A stretch of DNA of 64,000 bases from Streptomyces bathyalis (GTDB lineage Bacteria; Actinomycetota; Actinomycetes; Streptomycetales; Streptomycetaceae), in contig NZ_CP048882.1 in the NCBI RefSeq assembly GCF_015910445.1, positions 6,755,501 through 6,819,500 of the forward strand. The letters run 5' to 3'. Of this stretch, positions 31,443 to 39,582 are shown in pieces; position 1 is the first letter of the stretch; every line of letters begins with the position of its first letter. The notes beneath the pieces are model-generated. The model was given only the letters and a program-made list of their open reading frames with translations. It was not told where the DNA came from and made no database searches. The translations under genes were made by a program, and so were the position numbers.

Positions 31443-32036
31443 TCAGCCGTTGCGGGGGCCAGGGAGGGCCCCCGGTCTGTGGTCGCGGTCGCGGCCGGGC
31501 TGGCCGGGTACAGGACGCGACGCGGGCAGCGCGCCCGCGGCGGGCCGGGACGCCGCAGCGGGAGGCGCGGCGGCAGCCGCGGGAAGGACGTTCCCGTTTC
31601 CAGATGGGCCCGGCAGCGCCGGTACCGGGCCGGACGCGGTGGACTCGTCGGCGGACTGCCCGCCCGCGTCGGCCAGTTCGCGTGAGGTGTTGCGGCGCGA
31701 TCCGTAACGGCGGTGCACCGCCTGCTTGGTGACTCCGAGCGCGGAGCCCACCGCGTCCCATGAGAATCCCAGCGACCGGTCGAAGTCCACAGCGGCGGTG
31801 ACCAGCGTCTCCACGCTGTCCCGCAGTTCCTGGGCGAGCCGCACCGTGGGGGCGGGAGCACGTCCGTAGACGACGAAGCCCGCGGACGGGGCGGACCGCC
31901 GCGGGCGGTAGACATTGCCGAGTTGGGCGGTGAGGGTACGCAGCGCGTCCACCTGGCGGCGGACCCGCTCGATGTCCCGCACCAGAAGGTGCAGGCTGGC
32001 CCTCGCCTGGGCGTCGTGGGTTGCGTGGTCGGCCAT
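31443..32036 (-). CDS. small helix-turn-helix protein of unknown role
   Basis: Product of 197 residues. The start is ATG at 32036 (MADHATHDAQ), with GAGAGG nine bases upstream; a TTG two codons earlier is less likely. The N-terminal half is helical (SLHLLVRDIERVRRQVDALRT). About residues 85-115 read as a helix-turn-helix: SVETLVTAAVDFDRS, then WDAVGSALGVTKQAVHRRYGS. The last roughly 80 residues are Pro/Ala/Gly-rich and probably disordered. I do not recognise a named family; similar proteins accompany fmt and priA in Streptomyces. A DNA-binding regulatory role is inferred from the HTH alone. Confidence 0.75.
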   Translation of the reverse strand: MADHATHDAQARASLHLLVRDIERVRRQVDALRTLTAQLGNVYRPRRSAPSAGFVVYGRAPAPTVRLAQELRDSVETLVTAAVDFDRSLGFSWDAVGSALGVTKQAVHRRYGSRRNTSRELADAGGQSADESTASGPVPALPGPSGNGNVLPAAAAAPPAAASRPAAGALPASRPVPGQPGRDRDHRPGALPGPRNG

Positions 32037-32297
32037 GAACAAGCCTCTCGAACCATCTTGCAGAGGATAGGAGCCGCGGAACGGCTCGTTTCGGTCAATA
32101 TGACTTGACCAACGCGGTAACAGTGGCCTGGGTCACGCCCGGGGGCGGTGTGGTTGGCAGGGCAGGGTTGCGCGGCGGCCCGTACGCCCCCTCGGGCGGG
32201 GCAATGTGACGGAACGTGAGGACCGTAGACTGGCGCGTCGTCGTCCGCGACCGCGCAATACGCGGCGCCGCTGCTGAGTGAGAGGTGTTCCCCACCC

Positions 32298-33245
32298 ATG
32301 AAGCTCGTCTTCGCAGGCACCCCCGAGGTCGCCGTGCCCGCGCTCGACGCACTGATCGCCTCGGAGCGGCACGAGGTGGCGGCCGTCGTGACGCGTCCGG
32401 ACGCGCGCGCCGGACGGGGACGCCGGCTGGTGCCCAGCCCGGTCGCGCAGCGGGCCGAAGAGGCCGGCATCGAGATCCTCAAGCCGGCACGTCCACGGGA
32501 CGAGGACTTCCTCGCCAGGCTGCGCGAGATCGGGCCGGACTGCTGCCCCGTCGTCGCGTACGGGGCGCTGCTGCCGCGCGCCGCGCTCGACGTGCCCGCC
32601 CGGGGCTGGGTCAACCTGCACTTCTCCCTGCTTCCCGCCTGGCGCGGCGCGGCGCCGGTGCAGCACGCGGTGCTGGCCGGCGACGACATGACCGGCGCGA
32701 GCACCTTCCTCATCGAGGAGGGCCTGGACTCGGGGCCGGTCTACGGGGTGATCACGGAGAAGGTGCGCGGGAGCGACACCAGCGGCGATCTGCTCACCCG
32801 GCTCGCCTTCGCGGGCGCCGGGCTGCTGGCCGCCACCATGGACGGCATCGAGGACGGCACGCTGCGTGCCGAGCCGCAGCCCGAGGAAGGCGTCTCGCTC
32901 GCGCCCAAGCTGAACGTCGAGGACGCCCAAGTGGACTGGACGGCGCCGGCGTTGCGCGTGGACCGTCTCGTACGGGGCTGCACCCCGGCGCCCGGAGCGT
33001 GGACGCTCTTCCGGGGCGAGCGGCTGAAGATCCGTTCGCTGACGCAGCACCCGGAGCACCCCGTTCCCGGTGAGAGCGACCCGGGCCCCGGCGAACTGCG
33101 CGCGAACAAGAACTCCGTGTGGGCGGGCACCGGTTCGCACCCCGTCGAACTGCTGTGGGTGCAGCCCCAGGGCAAGAAGCCGATGAAGGCTGCCGACTGG
33201 GCGCGCGGTGTACGAGTCGTCGAGGGCGAGCGCCTGGGGGAGTAG
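32298..33245 (+). CDS. fmt: methionyl-tRNA formyltransferase
   Basis: Product of 315 residues from ATG 32298. Formylates initiator Met-tRNA using 10-formyl-THF. It begins KLVFAGTPEVAVPALDALI. The catalytic Asn/His/Asp region is seen in WVNLHFSLLPAWRGAAPVQ and, later, GASTFLIEEGLDSGPVYG. The C-terminal OB-like tRNA-binding domain starts at about residue 205 (VDWTAPALRVDRLVRGCTPAPGAW). Length is normal; rsmB follows after 211 bases. Confidence 0.96.
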   Translation: MKLVFAGTPEVAVPALDALIASERHEVAAVVTRPDARAGRGRRLVPSPVAQRAEEAGIEILKPARPRDEDFLARLREIGPDCCPVVAYGALLPRAALDVPARGWVNLHFSLLPAWRGAAPVQHAVLAGDDMTGASTFLIEEGLDSGPVYGVITEKVRGSDTSGDLLTRLAFAGAGLLAATMDGIEDGTLRAEPQPEEGVSLAPKLNVEDAQVDWTAPALRVDRLVRGCTPAPGAWTLFRGERLKIRSLTQHPEHPVPGESDPGPGELRANKNSVWAGTGSHPVELLWVQPQGKKPMKAADWARGVRVVEGERLGE

Positions 33246-33456
33246 CGGCCGGGGTGCCGGTACGCCGCACACGCACCGGCACCGGGGGCCGCAGCCACCG
33301 GTCCCGGGAGTCCGCGGCTGCTCTCGCGCTCCGGTGCCGTGTCTCCGCGCACGGATGCGGGCGTACGCTGGGAGAACACCCGCCGGCACCCACGGCATGT
33401 GAACGCCGGCCGCACGGCCGGACACCTCGTCATCGCAGTCCCGGAGCACCTTTCCT

Positions 33457-34905
33457 GTGAGCAACAGCCCGCGCCGTCCCTCCAAGCCCTACCGCCGCCC
33501 CCGCAAGGACCCCGTCCGCATACTGGCCTTCGAGGCGCTGCGCGCGGTCGACGAGCGCGACGCCTACGCGAATCTCGTGCTGCCGCCGCTGCTGGACAAG
33601 GCCCGCGCCAAGGGGGAGTTCGACGCCCGGGACGCGGCGCTGGCCACCGAGCTGGTCTACGGAACGCTGCGGTGGCAGGGCACCTACGACGCGATCATCG
33701 CCGAATGCGTCGACCGGCCGCTGCGCGAGGTCGATCCTCCTGTACTGGACGTGCTCTCCCTCGGTGCCCACCAGTTGCTGGGCACCCGCATCCCCACGCA
33801 TGCCGGGGTGAGCGCCACGGTCGAACTCGCCCGTGTGGTGCTGGGCGACGGGCGCGCCAAGTTCGTCAACGCCGTGCTCCGCAAGGTCGCCGCCGACGAC
33901 CTGGCCGGCTGGCTGGACAAGGTCGCGCCCCCGTACGACGAGGACCCCGAGGAGCATCTGGGCATCCGCCATGCGCACCCCCGATGGGTCGTCTCGGCGC
34001 TGTGGGACGCGCTCGGCGGCGGCAGCGCGGGCATGGAGGAGTTGCTCGAGGCGGACAACGAGCGGCCCGAGGTCACGCTCGTCGCCCGCCCCGGCCGGTC
34101 CATCGCAGACGAGCTGCTCACCGGCGACGCCGTACCCGGACGCTGGTCGCCGTACGCCGTGCGGCTCACCGAGGGCGGCGACCCCGGTGAGGTGGAGGCC
34201 GTGCGGGAAGGGCGCGCCGGCGTGCAGGACGAGGGCAGCCAGCTGGTCGCGCTCGCGCTCGCGGCCGCCCCGCTGGAGCCGGCCGCCGGACGGACCGGGG
34301 GAGCGGAAGCGAAGGTCCGGGACGAGCTGTGGCTGGACGGGTGCGCCGGGCCCGGCGGCAAGGCGGCGCTCCTCGCCGCCCTGGCCGCGCAGCGAGGGGC
34401 GCGGCTGGTGGCCGCCGAGAAGCAGCCCCACCGCGCGGGGCTCGTGGGCCGCGCGCTGGAAGGCAACCCGGGACCGTACGCCGTGGTCACCGCCGACGCC
34501 ACCCGTCCCGCCTGGCGGCCCGGCACGTTCGACCGGGTGCTGGTCGACGTCCCGTGCACCGGCCTGGGCGCCCTGCGCCGCCGCCCCGAGGCGCGGTGGC
34601 GGCGGCAGCCCGAGGACGTGCCCGGATTCGCACCGCTGCAACGGGACTTGCTGCGGCAGGCGTTGAACGCCGTGCGTCCCGGCGGCGTCGTCGGCTACGC
34701 GACGTGCTCCCCGCATCCGGCGGAGACCCGGGCCGTCGTCGACGACCTGGTCAAGGAAACCGGCGCCGAACTCCTCGACGCCCGGCCGCTGTTGCCGGAG
34801 ATGCCCGGCCTGGGCGACGGACCCGACGTACAGCTCTGGCCGCATCTGCACGGCACCGACGCGATGTATCTGGCGCTCCTGCGTCCGGCCGCCGAGGGCG
34901 GGTGA
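33457..34905 (+). CDS. rsmB: 16S rRNA (cytosine967-C5)-methyltransferase
   Basis: Product of 482 residues from GTG 33457. The N-terminal NusB-like RNA-binding domain covers about residues 20-160 (RILAFEALRAVDERDAYANLVL). The C-terminal Rossmann methyltransferase has SAM motif LDGCAGPGGKAALLAALAAQ, and the two catalytic-site cysteines of m5C enzymes in VDVPCTGLGALRRRPE and GYATCSPHPAET. HGTDAMYLALLRP ends the fold. It is the last conserved gene before the accessory segment. Confidence 0.95.
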   Translation: MSNSPRRPSKPYRRPRKDPVRILAFEALRAVDERDAYANLVLPPLLDKARAKGEFDARDAALATELVYGTLRWQGTYDAIIAECVDRPLREVDPPVLDVLSLGAHQLLGTRIPTHAGVSATVELARVVLGDGRAKFVNAVLRKVAADDLAGWLDKVAPPYDEDPEEHLGIRHAHPRWVVSALWDALGGGSAGMEELLEADNERPEVTLVARPGRSIADELLTGDAVPGRWSPYAVRLTEGGDPGEVEAVREGRAGVQDEGSQLVALALAAAPLEPAAGRTGGAEAKVRDELWLDGCAGPGGKAALLAALAAQRGARLVAAEKQPHRAGLVGRALEGNPGPYAVVTADATRPAWRPGTFDRVLVDVPCTGLGALRRRPEARWRRQPEDVPGFAPLQRDLLRQALNAVRPGGVVGYATCSPHPAETRAVVDDLVKETGAELLDARPLLPEMPGLGDGPDVQLWPHLHGTDAMYLALLRPAAEGG

Positions 34906-35487
34906 GCGGCTGCGGGTTCCCGTGACGAGGCGCCGGTTCCCGATCCGATGCACCGACGTCTGACCGAAACGCTCGCGGCGGCGGTGAACGCCTTGCCGGA
35001 GCCGTGACGACGATGTTCCCGGTGCACGCCATCGGTTTGAGCAACCCGGCCTACCGGGACCGGCCGACCACACCTTCGCCGGTTTGCCCTGGTCGTCGTA
35101 CGCGACCAGAGATCGGGCGACGACAGAGGGCAATCTTGCACCCATCGTGTGACAGGGCTCGTCCGGGAATCTCGACCCGTCGTCGCGGTTCCGGTTTCCC
35201 TTGGCTCAGTGCACAACGATGTTCGCCTAGTCCTCGGGCAGCGCACAGTGTCCAGGCTCCGTCACGCCTTCACCAACAGCTGCGCTAATTCCACGGCCCG
35301 GCGCGACCGTCTGCCGCGACAGCTCGGGACCATCCAGGAGCCCGGATGCGTCTTCGGCTCACGCGGCGGGTAGACCTTCTCGGGGGGTGCAGGCGTGGGA
35401 AACGTACCTCGCGGGTCGGTCGCGCTGGTCAAATAGTTGTCATGTCCTCGTCTATCGGTGTTGGGCAACTGGCATGGGGGGATCGAG
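34906..35487. other. 582-base gene-poor segment at the left edge of the accessory region
   Basis: I find no open frame here with both a plausible RBS and a recognisable product. G+C drops steadily from the rsmB end, and several short frames are open on both strands. A small CCCGG/CCGGG inverted repeat lies at about 35045-35058. The last bases hold the GGGGGGA ribosome binding site of the toxin gene (35476-35482). The segment probably holds decayed sequence at an insertion boundary. Confidence 0.5.
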
Positions 35488-37032
35488 TTGACGCTTCGCC
35501 ACCAGACCGAGAACTTCGTCAACGCATCATGGCGGCTGGTTGGCCTCCGGGACGTGATCTACGAGGCTGTTGGGCTGCTGCTCACTGAGCTCAGTGACAA
35601 GGGCAGCATTGCCGGCGACGATGATGCCGGGCGTTTCTTCGCCGCGAAGTACAAGCCCGCGGTGCACGCTGTTTTCGATCGCTGTAGCTACGGGCACATC
35701 GTCATGGCTTCGGGAGCGCAGAAGCTGCTGGAGTCGGCGGAGAATTTTCTGAGGACCGAGAGCCGCATCGCAGCCGAGCTCTTGGGCGAGGGGCCGTTCA
35801 CCCCGGGTATCGCGGCGCAGCCAGCCGGGCCAGACTGCACGCCCCGGGCCAGCCACAGCGCGGCAGACCTGCCTGACGTAGTTGGAGAGACGAGTTGGAT
35901 CGACCGGTACCTCTTCAATCAACGCAACCACGGTGCAGCCGAGAAGCTCAAGTCTGTCGCCGGGACGTGGCGGGCGGCGCGTCGGCTGCTGGAAGACGTG
36001 TACTGGGATGCGTACAGCGCTGGGCAAAGGGCCACGATGGACCAGGCCGGCGATACGGCAGATGCGGCGAAGCGCTTCTTCGCGAAGTACGTCGACAAGC
36101 ATCCCCCGCCCAGCGACGTCAGTGAACACGAGACCTTATTCGCAAATCTGCCCACAGCGTGCAAGCTACTCGCCAATGCCTGTGACGCCTATGCGGACCA
36201 CGTCGAGACCGCGCAACGTCGGGTCCCTGAGGAAGCGGACCCTGTCTTCGGGGAACGATTACCCATCTGGGAGGAGCCTGTCTTCGGAGGCCAAGGCCAC
36301 GATGGCGGGCTGTACGAACTGGTGGCTGACGATGACCACATCAAGAAGCTCGATGGGATCCCACCTGCCTTGGGTGTCTCCCGAGGAAAGATCGAAGAGC
36401 CTCACCACGACCAGGGCTCGGGACCTTGGTTACCGATGTTGCCCATACCCACGGTTCGCGGCAGCGTCAGGGTCTTTCAAGCCGGCTTCAACAACGGGCT
36501 TGTACGGGTGCAGCCTGTCGCCCCTCCTAACCCACCGGACGCGAGGTTCCCTGCCCTCACGGCACCGCAGCAACAGAGGTTCAAGACTTGGCTTACGTCT
36601 CTACCCCAGAAGCCGTACACGGGTGGAAACCCTCAATCGAATGAGGCTTCCTACCAGATGCGTGTGTCAGGCTCACCGGAGTACGGAGTGCACATCCCCC
36701 GTGGTATTTCCGCCTCTAATCGGCTCATGGTGGATGGCATGCGCGACCGAGACGGTATGGCCGTCGAGGCAAAGTACGTGAAGAACGAAGGGAGGGACTG
36801 CTACCGCACCGTTGATGAGTTGAGGAGGGCACACCACGGAGAAAGCCGAAGGGACTTCATGTTCGAAAAGGACAGGGAGGAACTGGTCAAATACCAGGCT
36901 GCCGTCCAGCATCCGGGCAACAGTGAGATGCGGGGAGTGGAGACGGTGACGAACTACCGCGACGCCGTCCCCTATTGGCGCGTGATGATGGCCGCCTACG
37001 GGATCAAGGGGTACTCGCGTTACGTGCCGTAG
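35488..37032 (+). CDS. polymorphic toxin with WXG100-like N-terminus and restriction-endonuclease-fold C-terminus
   Basis: Product of 514 residues. TTG 35488 (MTLRHQTENFVNASWRL) is chosen because GGGGGGA lies five bases upstream; in-frame TTG 35437 and GTG 35458 have no RBS. Residues 1-110 and about 130-250 are helical with Trp/Gly turns, like EsxA/WXG100 trafficking regions. A linker of about 130 residues is Pro/Gly-rich. The last 120 residues resemble Tox-REase-2: NRLMVDGMRDRDGMAVEAKYVKN gives the D...E-x-K nuclease core, then VPYWRVMMAAYGIKGYSRYVP. It is probably exported (type VII-like) and cleaves DNA in competitors. Three TTA codons (36136, 36259, 36430) imply bldA dependence. G+C is lower than its neighbours. 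The immunity gene follows at +25. Confidence 0.75.
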   Translation: MTLRHQTENFVNASWRLVGLRDVIYEAVGLLLTELSDKGSIAGDDDAGRFFAAKYKPAVHAVFDRCSYGHIVMASGAQKLLESAENFLRTESRIAAELLGEGPFTPGIAAQPAGPDCTPRASHSAADLPDVVGETSWIDRYLFNQRNHGAAEKLKSVAGTWRAARRLLEDVYWDAYSAGQRATMDQAGDTADAAKRFFAKYVDKHPPPSDVSEHETLFANLPTACKLLANACDAYADHVETAQRRVPEEADPVFGERLPIWEEPVFGGQGHDGGLYELVADDDHIKKLDGIPPALGVSRGKIEEPHHDQGSGPWLPMLPIPTVRGSVRVFQAGFNNGLVRVQPVAPPNPPDARFPALTAPQQQRFKTWLTSLPQKPYTGGNPQSNEASYQMRVSGSPEYGVHIPRGISASNRLMVDGMRDRDGMAVEAKYVKNEGRDCYRTVDELRRAHHGESRRDFMFEKDREELVKYQAAVQHPGNSEMRGVETVTNYRDAVPYWRVMMAAYGIKGYSRYVP

Positions 37033-37056
37033 CTAGGAGATTGAGAGCCACACTCC

Positions 37057-37518
37057 ATGGATCCTGCCATTATTGCCCAGCAGCGCGTTATGTATCTCTT
37101 CTGTCCTGCCGAGGGTAATAGTTGGGGGCTAACCTTCGATGGCTTCACGACTGCCCTGCGAGAGCGCACACCGGAAGAATTCGTCCGGGTCAGGGAGCCA
37201 CCGCCCGCCGACCCGGCCCCTCCTCGCAGCCCCCGGTTGGCCTTTGGATTCACCATCGGTGACGAGATTCTGGAGGGCTTCGCAAAGGAGCAGCCCGAAG
37301 GTGCAGCCATCCTGGACTCCGATGCTCATAGCGCAGCTGAATTCGCCCTCTGGATGTGCAACTGTGTCGTTCCAAGTGGGCTCTCTGTGACCTTCATTAC
37401 CGAATGGGGAATCATGGAAGGCCTGCCATTCACGCTGCTCTCTGCCGATTCCCGAGACGCCATGGTCGCAGCCTTCGTTGATCACATCGAATCCACTGGC
37501 TATCTCCTTGATGAGTAG
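37057..37518 (+). CDS. probable immunity protein for the adjacent nuclease toxin
   Basis: Product of 153 residues from ATG 37057, 24 bases after the toxin stop; AGGAGA at 37035-37040 is rather far, so the exact start is uncertain. There is no signal peptide or membrane segment, so the product is cytosolic and acidic (GDEILEGFAKEQPEGAAILDSD), as expected for a protein that masks a nuclease. I do not recognise the family. Identification rests on position, size, acidity and shared low G+C (for example 32 of 60 G+C at 37381-37440). No other gene in the interval could protect the producer. Confidence 0.6.
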   Translation: MDPAIIAQQRVMYLFCPAEGNSWGLTFDGFTTALRERTPEEFVRVREPPPADPAPPRSPRLAFGFTIGDEILEGFAKEQPEGAAILDSDAHSAAEFALWMCNCVVPSGLSVTFITEWGIMEGLPFTLLSADSRDAMVAAFVDHIESTGYLLDE

Positions 37519-37544
37519 CCGCTTCAGCCTCCGGGCTCCGCACC

Positions 37545-37814
37545 GTGAATACGATGCTCTCTATCGCGATCCGGAGCGTGTTCCTGCTCCACCGAGCCGA
37601 AGGACTCCGCGACGCCGGACATTTTGATCGGGCAGCGGCCTCGGCGACGGAAGCCTTCCGTCTGGCGGACCGCATTCACGCTCCCCGATGCACGAGTCCG
37701 GTCCGGGGCCTCCGGCCGGCGTTCGGGCCCCACGCTGCTGTGGAAGGAGTGCCGGAGCCCCTCGAGTTGACCCGCGGGCACGGGCTTCCGGTCCTGGCGC
37801 GACGCCGGGATTGA
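37545..37814 (+). pseudogene. C-terminal remnant of a TPR-containing transcriptional regulator
   Basis: The frame reads LHRAEGLRDAGHFDRAAASATEAFRLADRIHAPRC, followed by LRPAFGPHAAVEGVPEPLEL. This looks like the last tetratricopeptide repeat and C-terminal tail of the XRE-TPR regulators common in Streptomyces. The N-terminal HTH and the other repeats are missing, so it is a fragment rather than a gene. It marks decay between the toxin pair and the catabolic cluster. The remaining bases to 37917 hold nothing else I can support. Confidence 0.5.
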
Positions 37815-37917
37815 AATCCCCCTCGATCAGGTAACCGGGCCGGGGAACGAACCCGCCGAGGTACCTGTTGAAGAGCGCAGTCAGGACCGAGGTACTCGAG
37901 AGGACTGGAACGTCATC

Positions 37918-38712
37918 ATGCAGATCGATCTGGCGGGCCGCACGGCACTGGTCACCGGTTCCACTCAGGGGATCGGCGCCGCCATCGCCGCGGGGCTGGC
38001 CCGCTCCGGTGCCCGCGTGGGCATCAACGGCCGCTCGAAGGAGAGGGTGGACGAGAGCGCGCGGCGGCTTGCCCAGGAGGTACCCGGGGCGCGGACCGTG
38101 CCCGTGGTGGCCGATGTGACCACCGAGGACGGTGCACGGCAGGCCGCGGAGGCCCTGCCCGAGGTGGACATCCTCGTCAACAATCTCGGGATCTTCGGTC
38201 CGAAGGACCCCTTGGAGATCAGCGACGACGAGTGGCGCCGCTACTTCGACGTCAACGTGCTCTCCGGTATCCGGCTGACCCGGTTGTTCCTCCCCGGCAT
38301 GGTCGAACGGGGCTGGGGGCGCGTCCAGTACATCGCCAGCGACTCCGCGGTGGTCGTGCCGGCGGAGATGATCCACTACGGGATGTCCAAGACGGCGCTC
38401 CTCTCGGTGAGCCGGGGCTTCGCCAAGCAGGCTGCGGGCAGCGGCGTCACGGTCAATTCCGTCATGGCGGGACCCACGCACACCGGTGGCGTGGAGGACT
38501 TCGTCTACGAGCTGGTCGACCGTGACGTGCCCTGGGAGGACGCGCAGCGCCGGTTCATGCGCGAGCACCGGCCGCAGTCGCTGCTGCAGCGGCTCATCGA
38601 GCCCGAGGAGATCACCAACATGGTCGTGTATCTCAGCTCCGAGCAGGCATCGGCCACGACCGGTGGTGCGCTGCGCGTCGACGGGGGATACGTCGACTCG
38701 ATCCTGCCCTGA
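37918..38712 (+). CDS. SDR family NAD(P)-dependent oxidoreductase
   Basis: Product of 264 residues from ATG 37918. Classical short-chain dehydrogenase: cofactor loop TGSTQGIGAAIA at residues 13-24, NNLGIFG in place of NNAG, catalytic Ser in YIASDSAV and the YxxxK pair in IHYGMSKTALL. GRSKERVDE after beta-2 suggests NADP preference. The C-terminus LRVDGGYVDSILP is normal. The substrate is unknown. It converges with the crotonase gene 63 bases downstream and is the only + strand enzyme in the cluster. It may oxidise or reduce a hydroxy/keto intermediate of that pathway. Confidence 0.88.
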   Translation: MQIDLAGRTALVTGSTQGIGAAIAAGLARSGARVGINGRSKERVDESARRLAQEVPGARTVPVVADVTTEDGARQAAEALPEVDILVNNLGIFGPKDPLEISDDEWRRYFDVNVLSGIRLTRLFLPGMVERGWGRVQYIASDSAVVVPAEMIHYGMSKTALLSVSRGFAKQAAGSGVTVNSVMAGPTHTGGVEDFVYELVDRDVPWEDAQRRFMREHRPQSLLQRLIEPEEITNMVVYLSSEQASATTGGALRVDGGYVDSILP

Positions 38713-38775
38713 TCCTCACCCCAGGACCGTTGTCAGGGCCTGCCGTCCGGGAGCGGGCCCCGGCAAGGAGCCGCG

Positions 38776-39582
38776 TCAGCGGCCCTCCCACTCGGGGGAC
38801 CGCTTGTCGAGGAAGGCGGCGACGCCCTCACGGAAGTCGCGGCTGCCGTAGCAGAGTTCGTACAGGTCGTCGGCCTTGCCGGGCGCCGAGGCGCTGAGTA
38901 CCCGCCGGTCGGCCTCCTTCAGCGCGGCCAGGGTCAGCGGTGCGCAGCCGGCGATGCGGGCGGTGAGCCCGTCGAGGTGCTCGTCCAATCCGTCGGCGTC
39001 GACGATCTGCGCCACCAGGCCCGCCTCGTACGCCTCCTGTGCGCTGATCAGCCGGGCGGTGAGCAGCGCGCGCAGAGTGCGGGCCCTGCCCAGGGACGCG
39101 TACAACCGCGCGATCACCGCAGGCGCGAGGCAGTTGCCGAGCGTGCGGGCAATGGGTGCGCCGAAGACGGAGTCGGGGGTGCACACGACGATGTCGCAGG
39201 AGACGGTCAGCGCCAGGCCGCCGCCGACGGCGGGACCCTCGACGGCGGCGATGACGGGCATCCGCAGGGCGGCCAGGCGTTCGACGGCACTCCCCACGCG
39301 CCGCTCGTACTCGACGCCGTCGCGGCCGGTGAAGCCGCGGAACTCCCGGATGTCCGTGCCCGCGGCGAGCGCCCGGCCGCCCGCTCCGCGCAGCACCGTC
39401 ACGCGCACGTCGGAGGCGGCGTCGATCTCCTCGCACGCCTGGCGGAGCTGGTCGTACATCTCCAGCGTCAGGGCGTTGCGCTGCCGCGGGTTGGAGAGCG
39501 TGAGCCGCGCGACGGACGTGTCGGTGCCGGGCACCTTCTCCTCGCTCCAGCTGACGGACGGGGTCTCTTGCTCGACGCTCAT
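38776..39582 (-). CDS. crotonase-fold protein lacking the classical hydratase glutamates
   Basis: Product of 268 residues from ATG 39582. The crotonase fold is clear: ARLTLSNPRQRNALTLEMYDQL, the oxyanion-hole segment ALAAGTDIREFRGFTG, then MPVIAAVEGPAVGGGLALTVSCDIVV. In enoyl-CoA hydratases the two catalytic Glu lie in GGGCE and QPE. Here the matching positions read GGGLA and FGAPI, so neither is present. A different CoA-ester reaction (isomerase, hydrolase, decarboxylase or dehalogenase type) is therefore likely. Its ATG overlaps the CoA-transferase stop (ATGA), so the two are coupled. Confidence 0.88.
   Translation of the reverse strand: MSVEQETPSVSWSEEKVPGTDTSVARLTLSNPRQRNALTLEMYDQLRQACEEIDAASDVRVTVLRGAGGRALAAGTDIREFRGFTGRDGVEYERRVGSAVERLAALRMPVIAAVEGPAVGGGLALTVSCDIVVCTPDSVFGAPIARTLGNCLAPAVIARLYASLGRARTLRALLTARLISAQEAYEAGLVAQIVDADGLDEHLDGLTARIAGCAPLTLAALKEADRRVLSASAPGKADDLYELCYGSRDFREGVAAFLDKRSPEWEGR

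Noticed and set aside
35262..35522. 86-codon frame on the minus strand upstream of the toxin
   Set aside because: No convincing RBS or family similarity; it overlaps the toxin start region.
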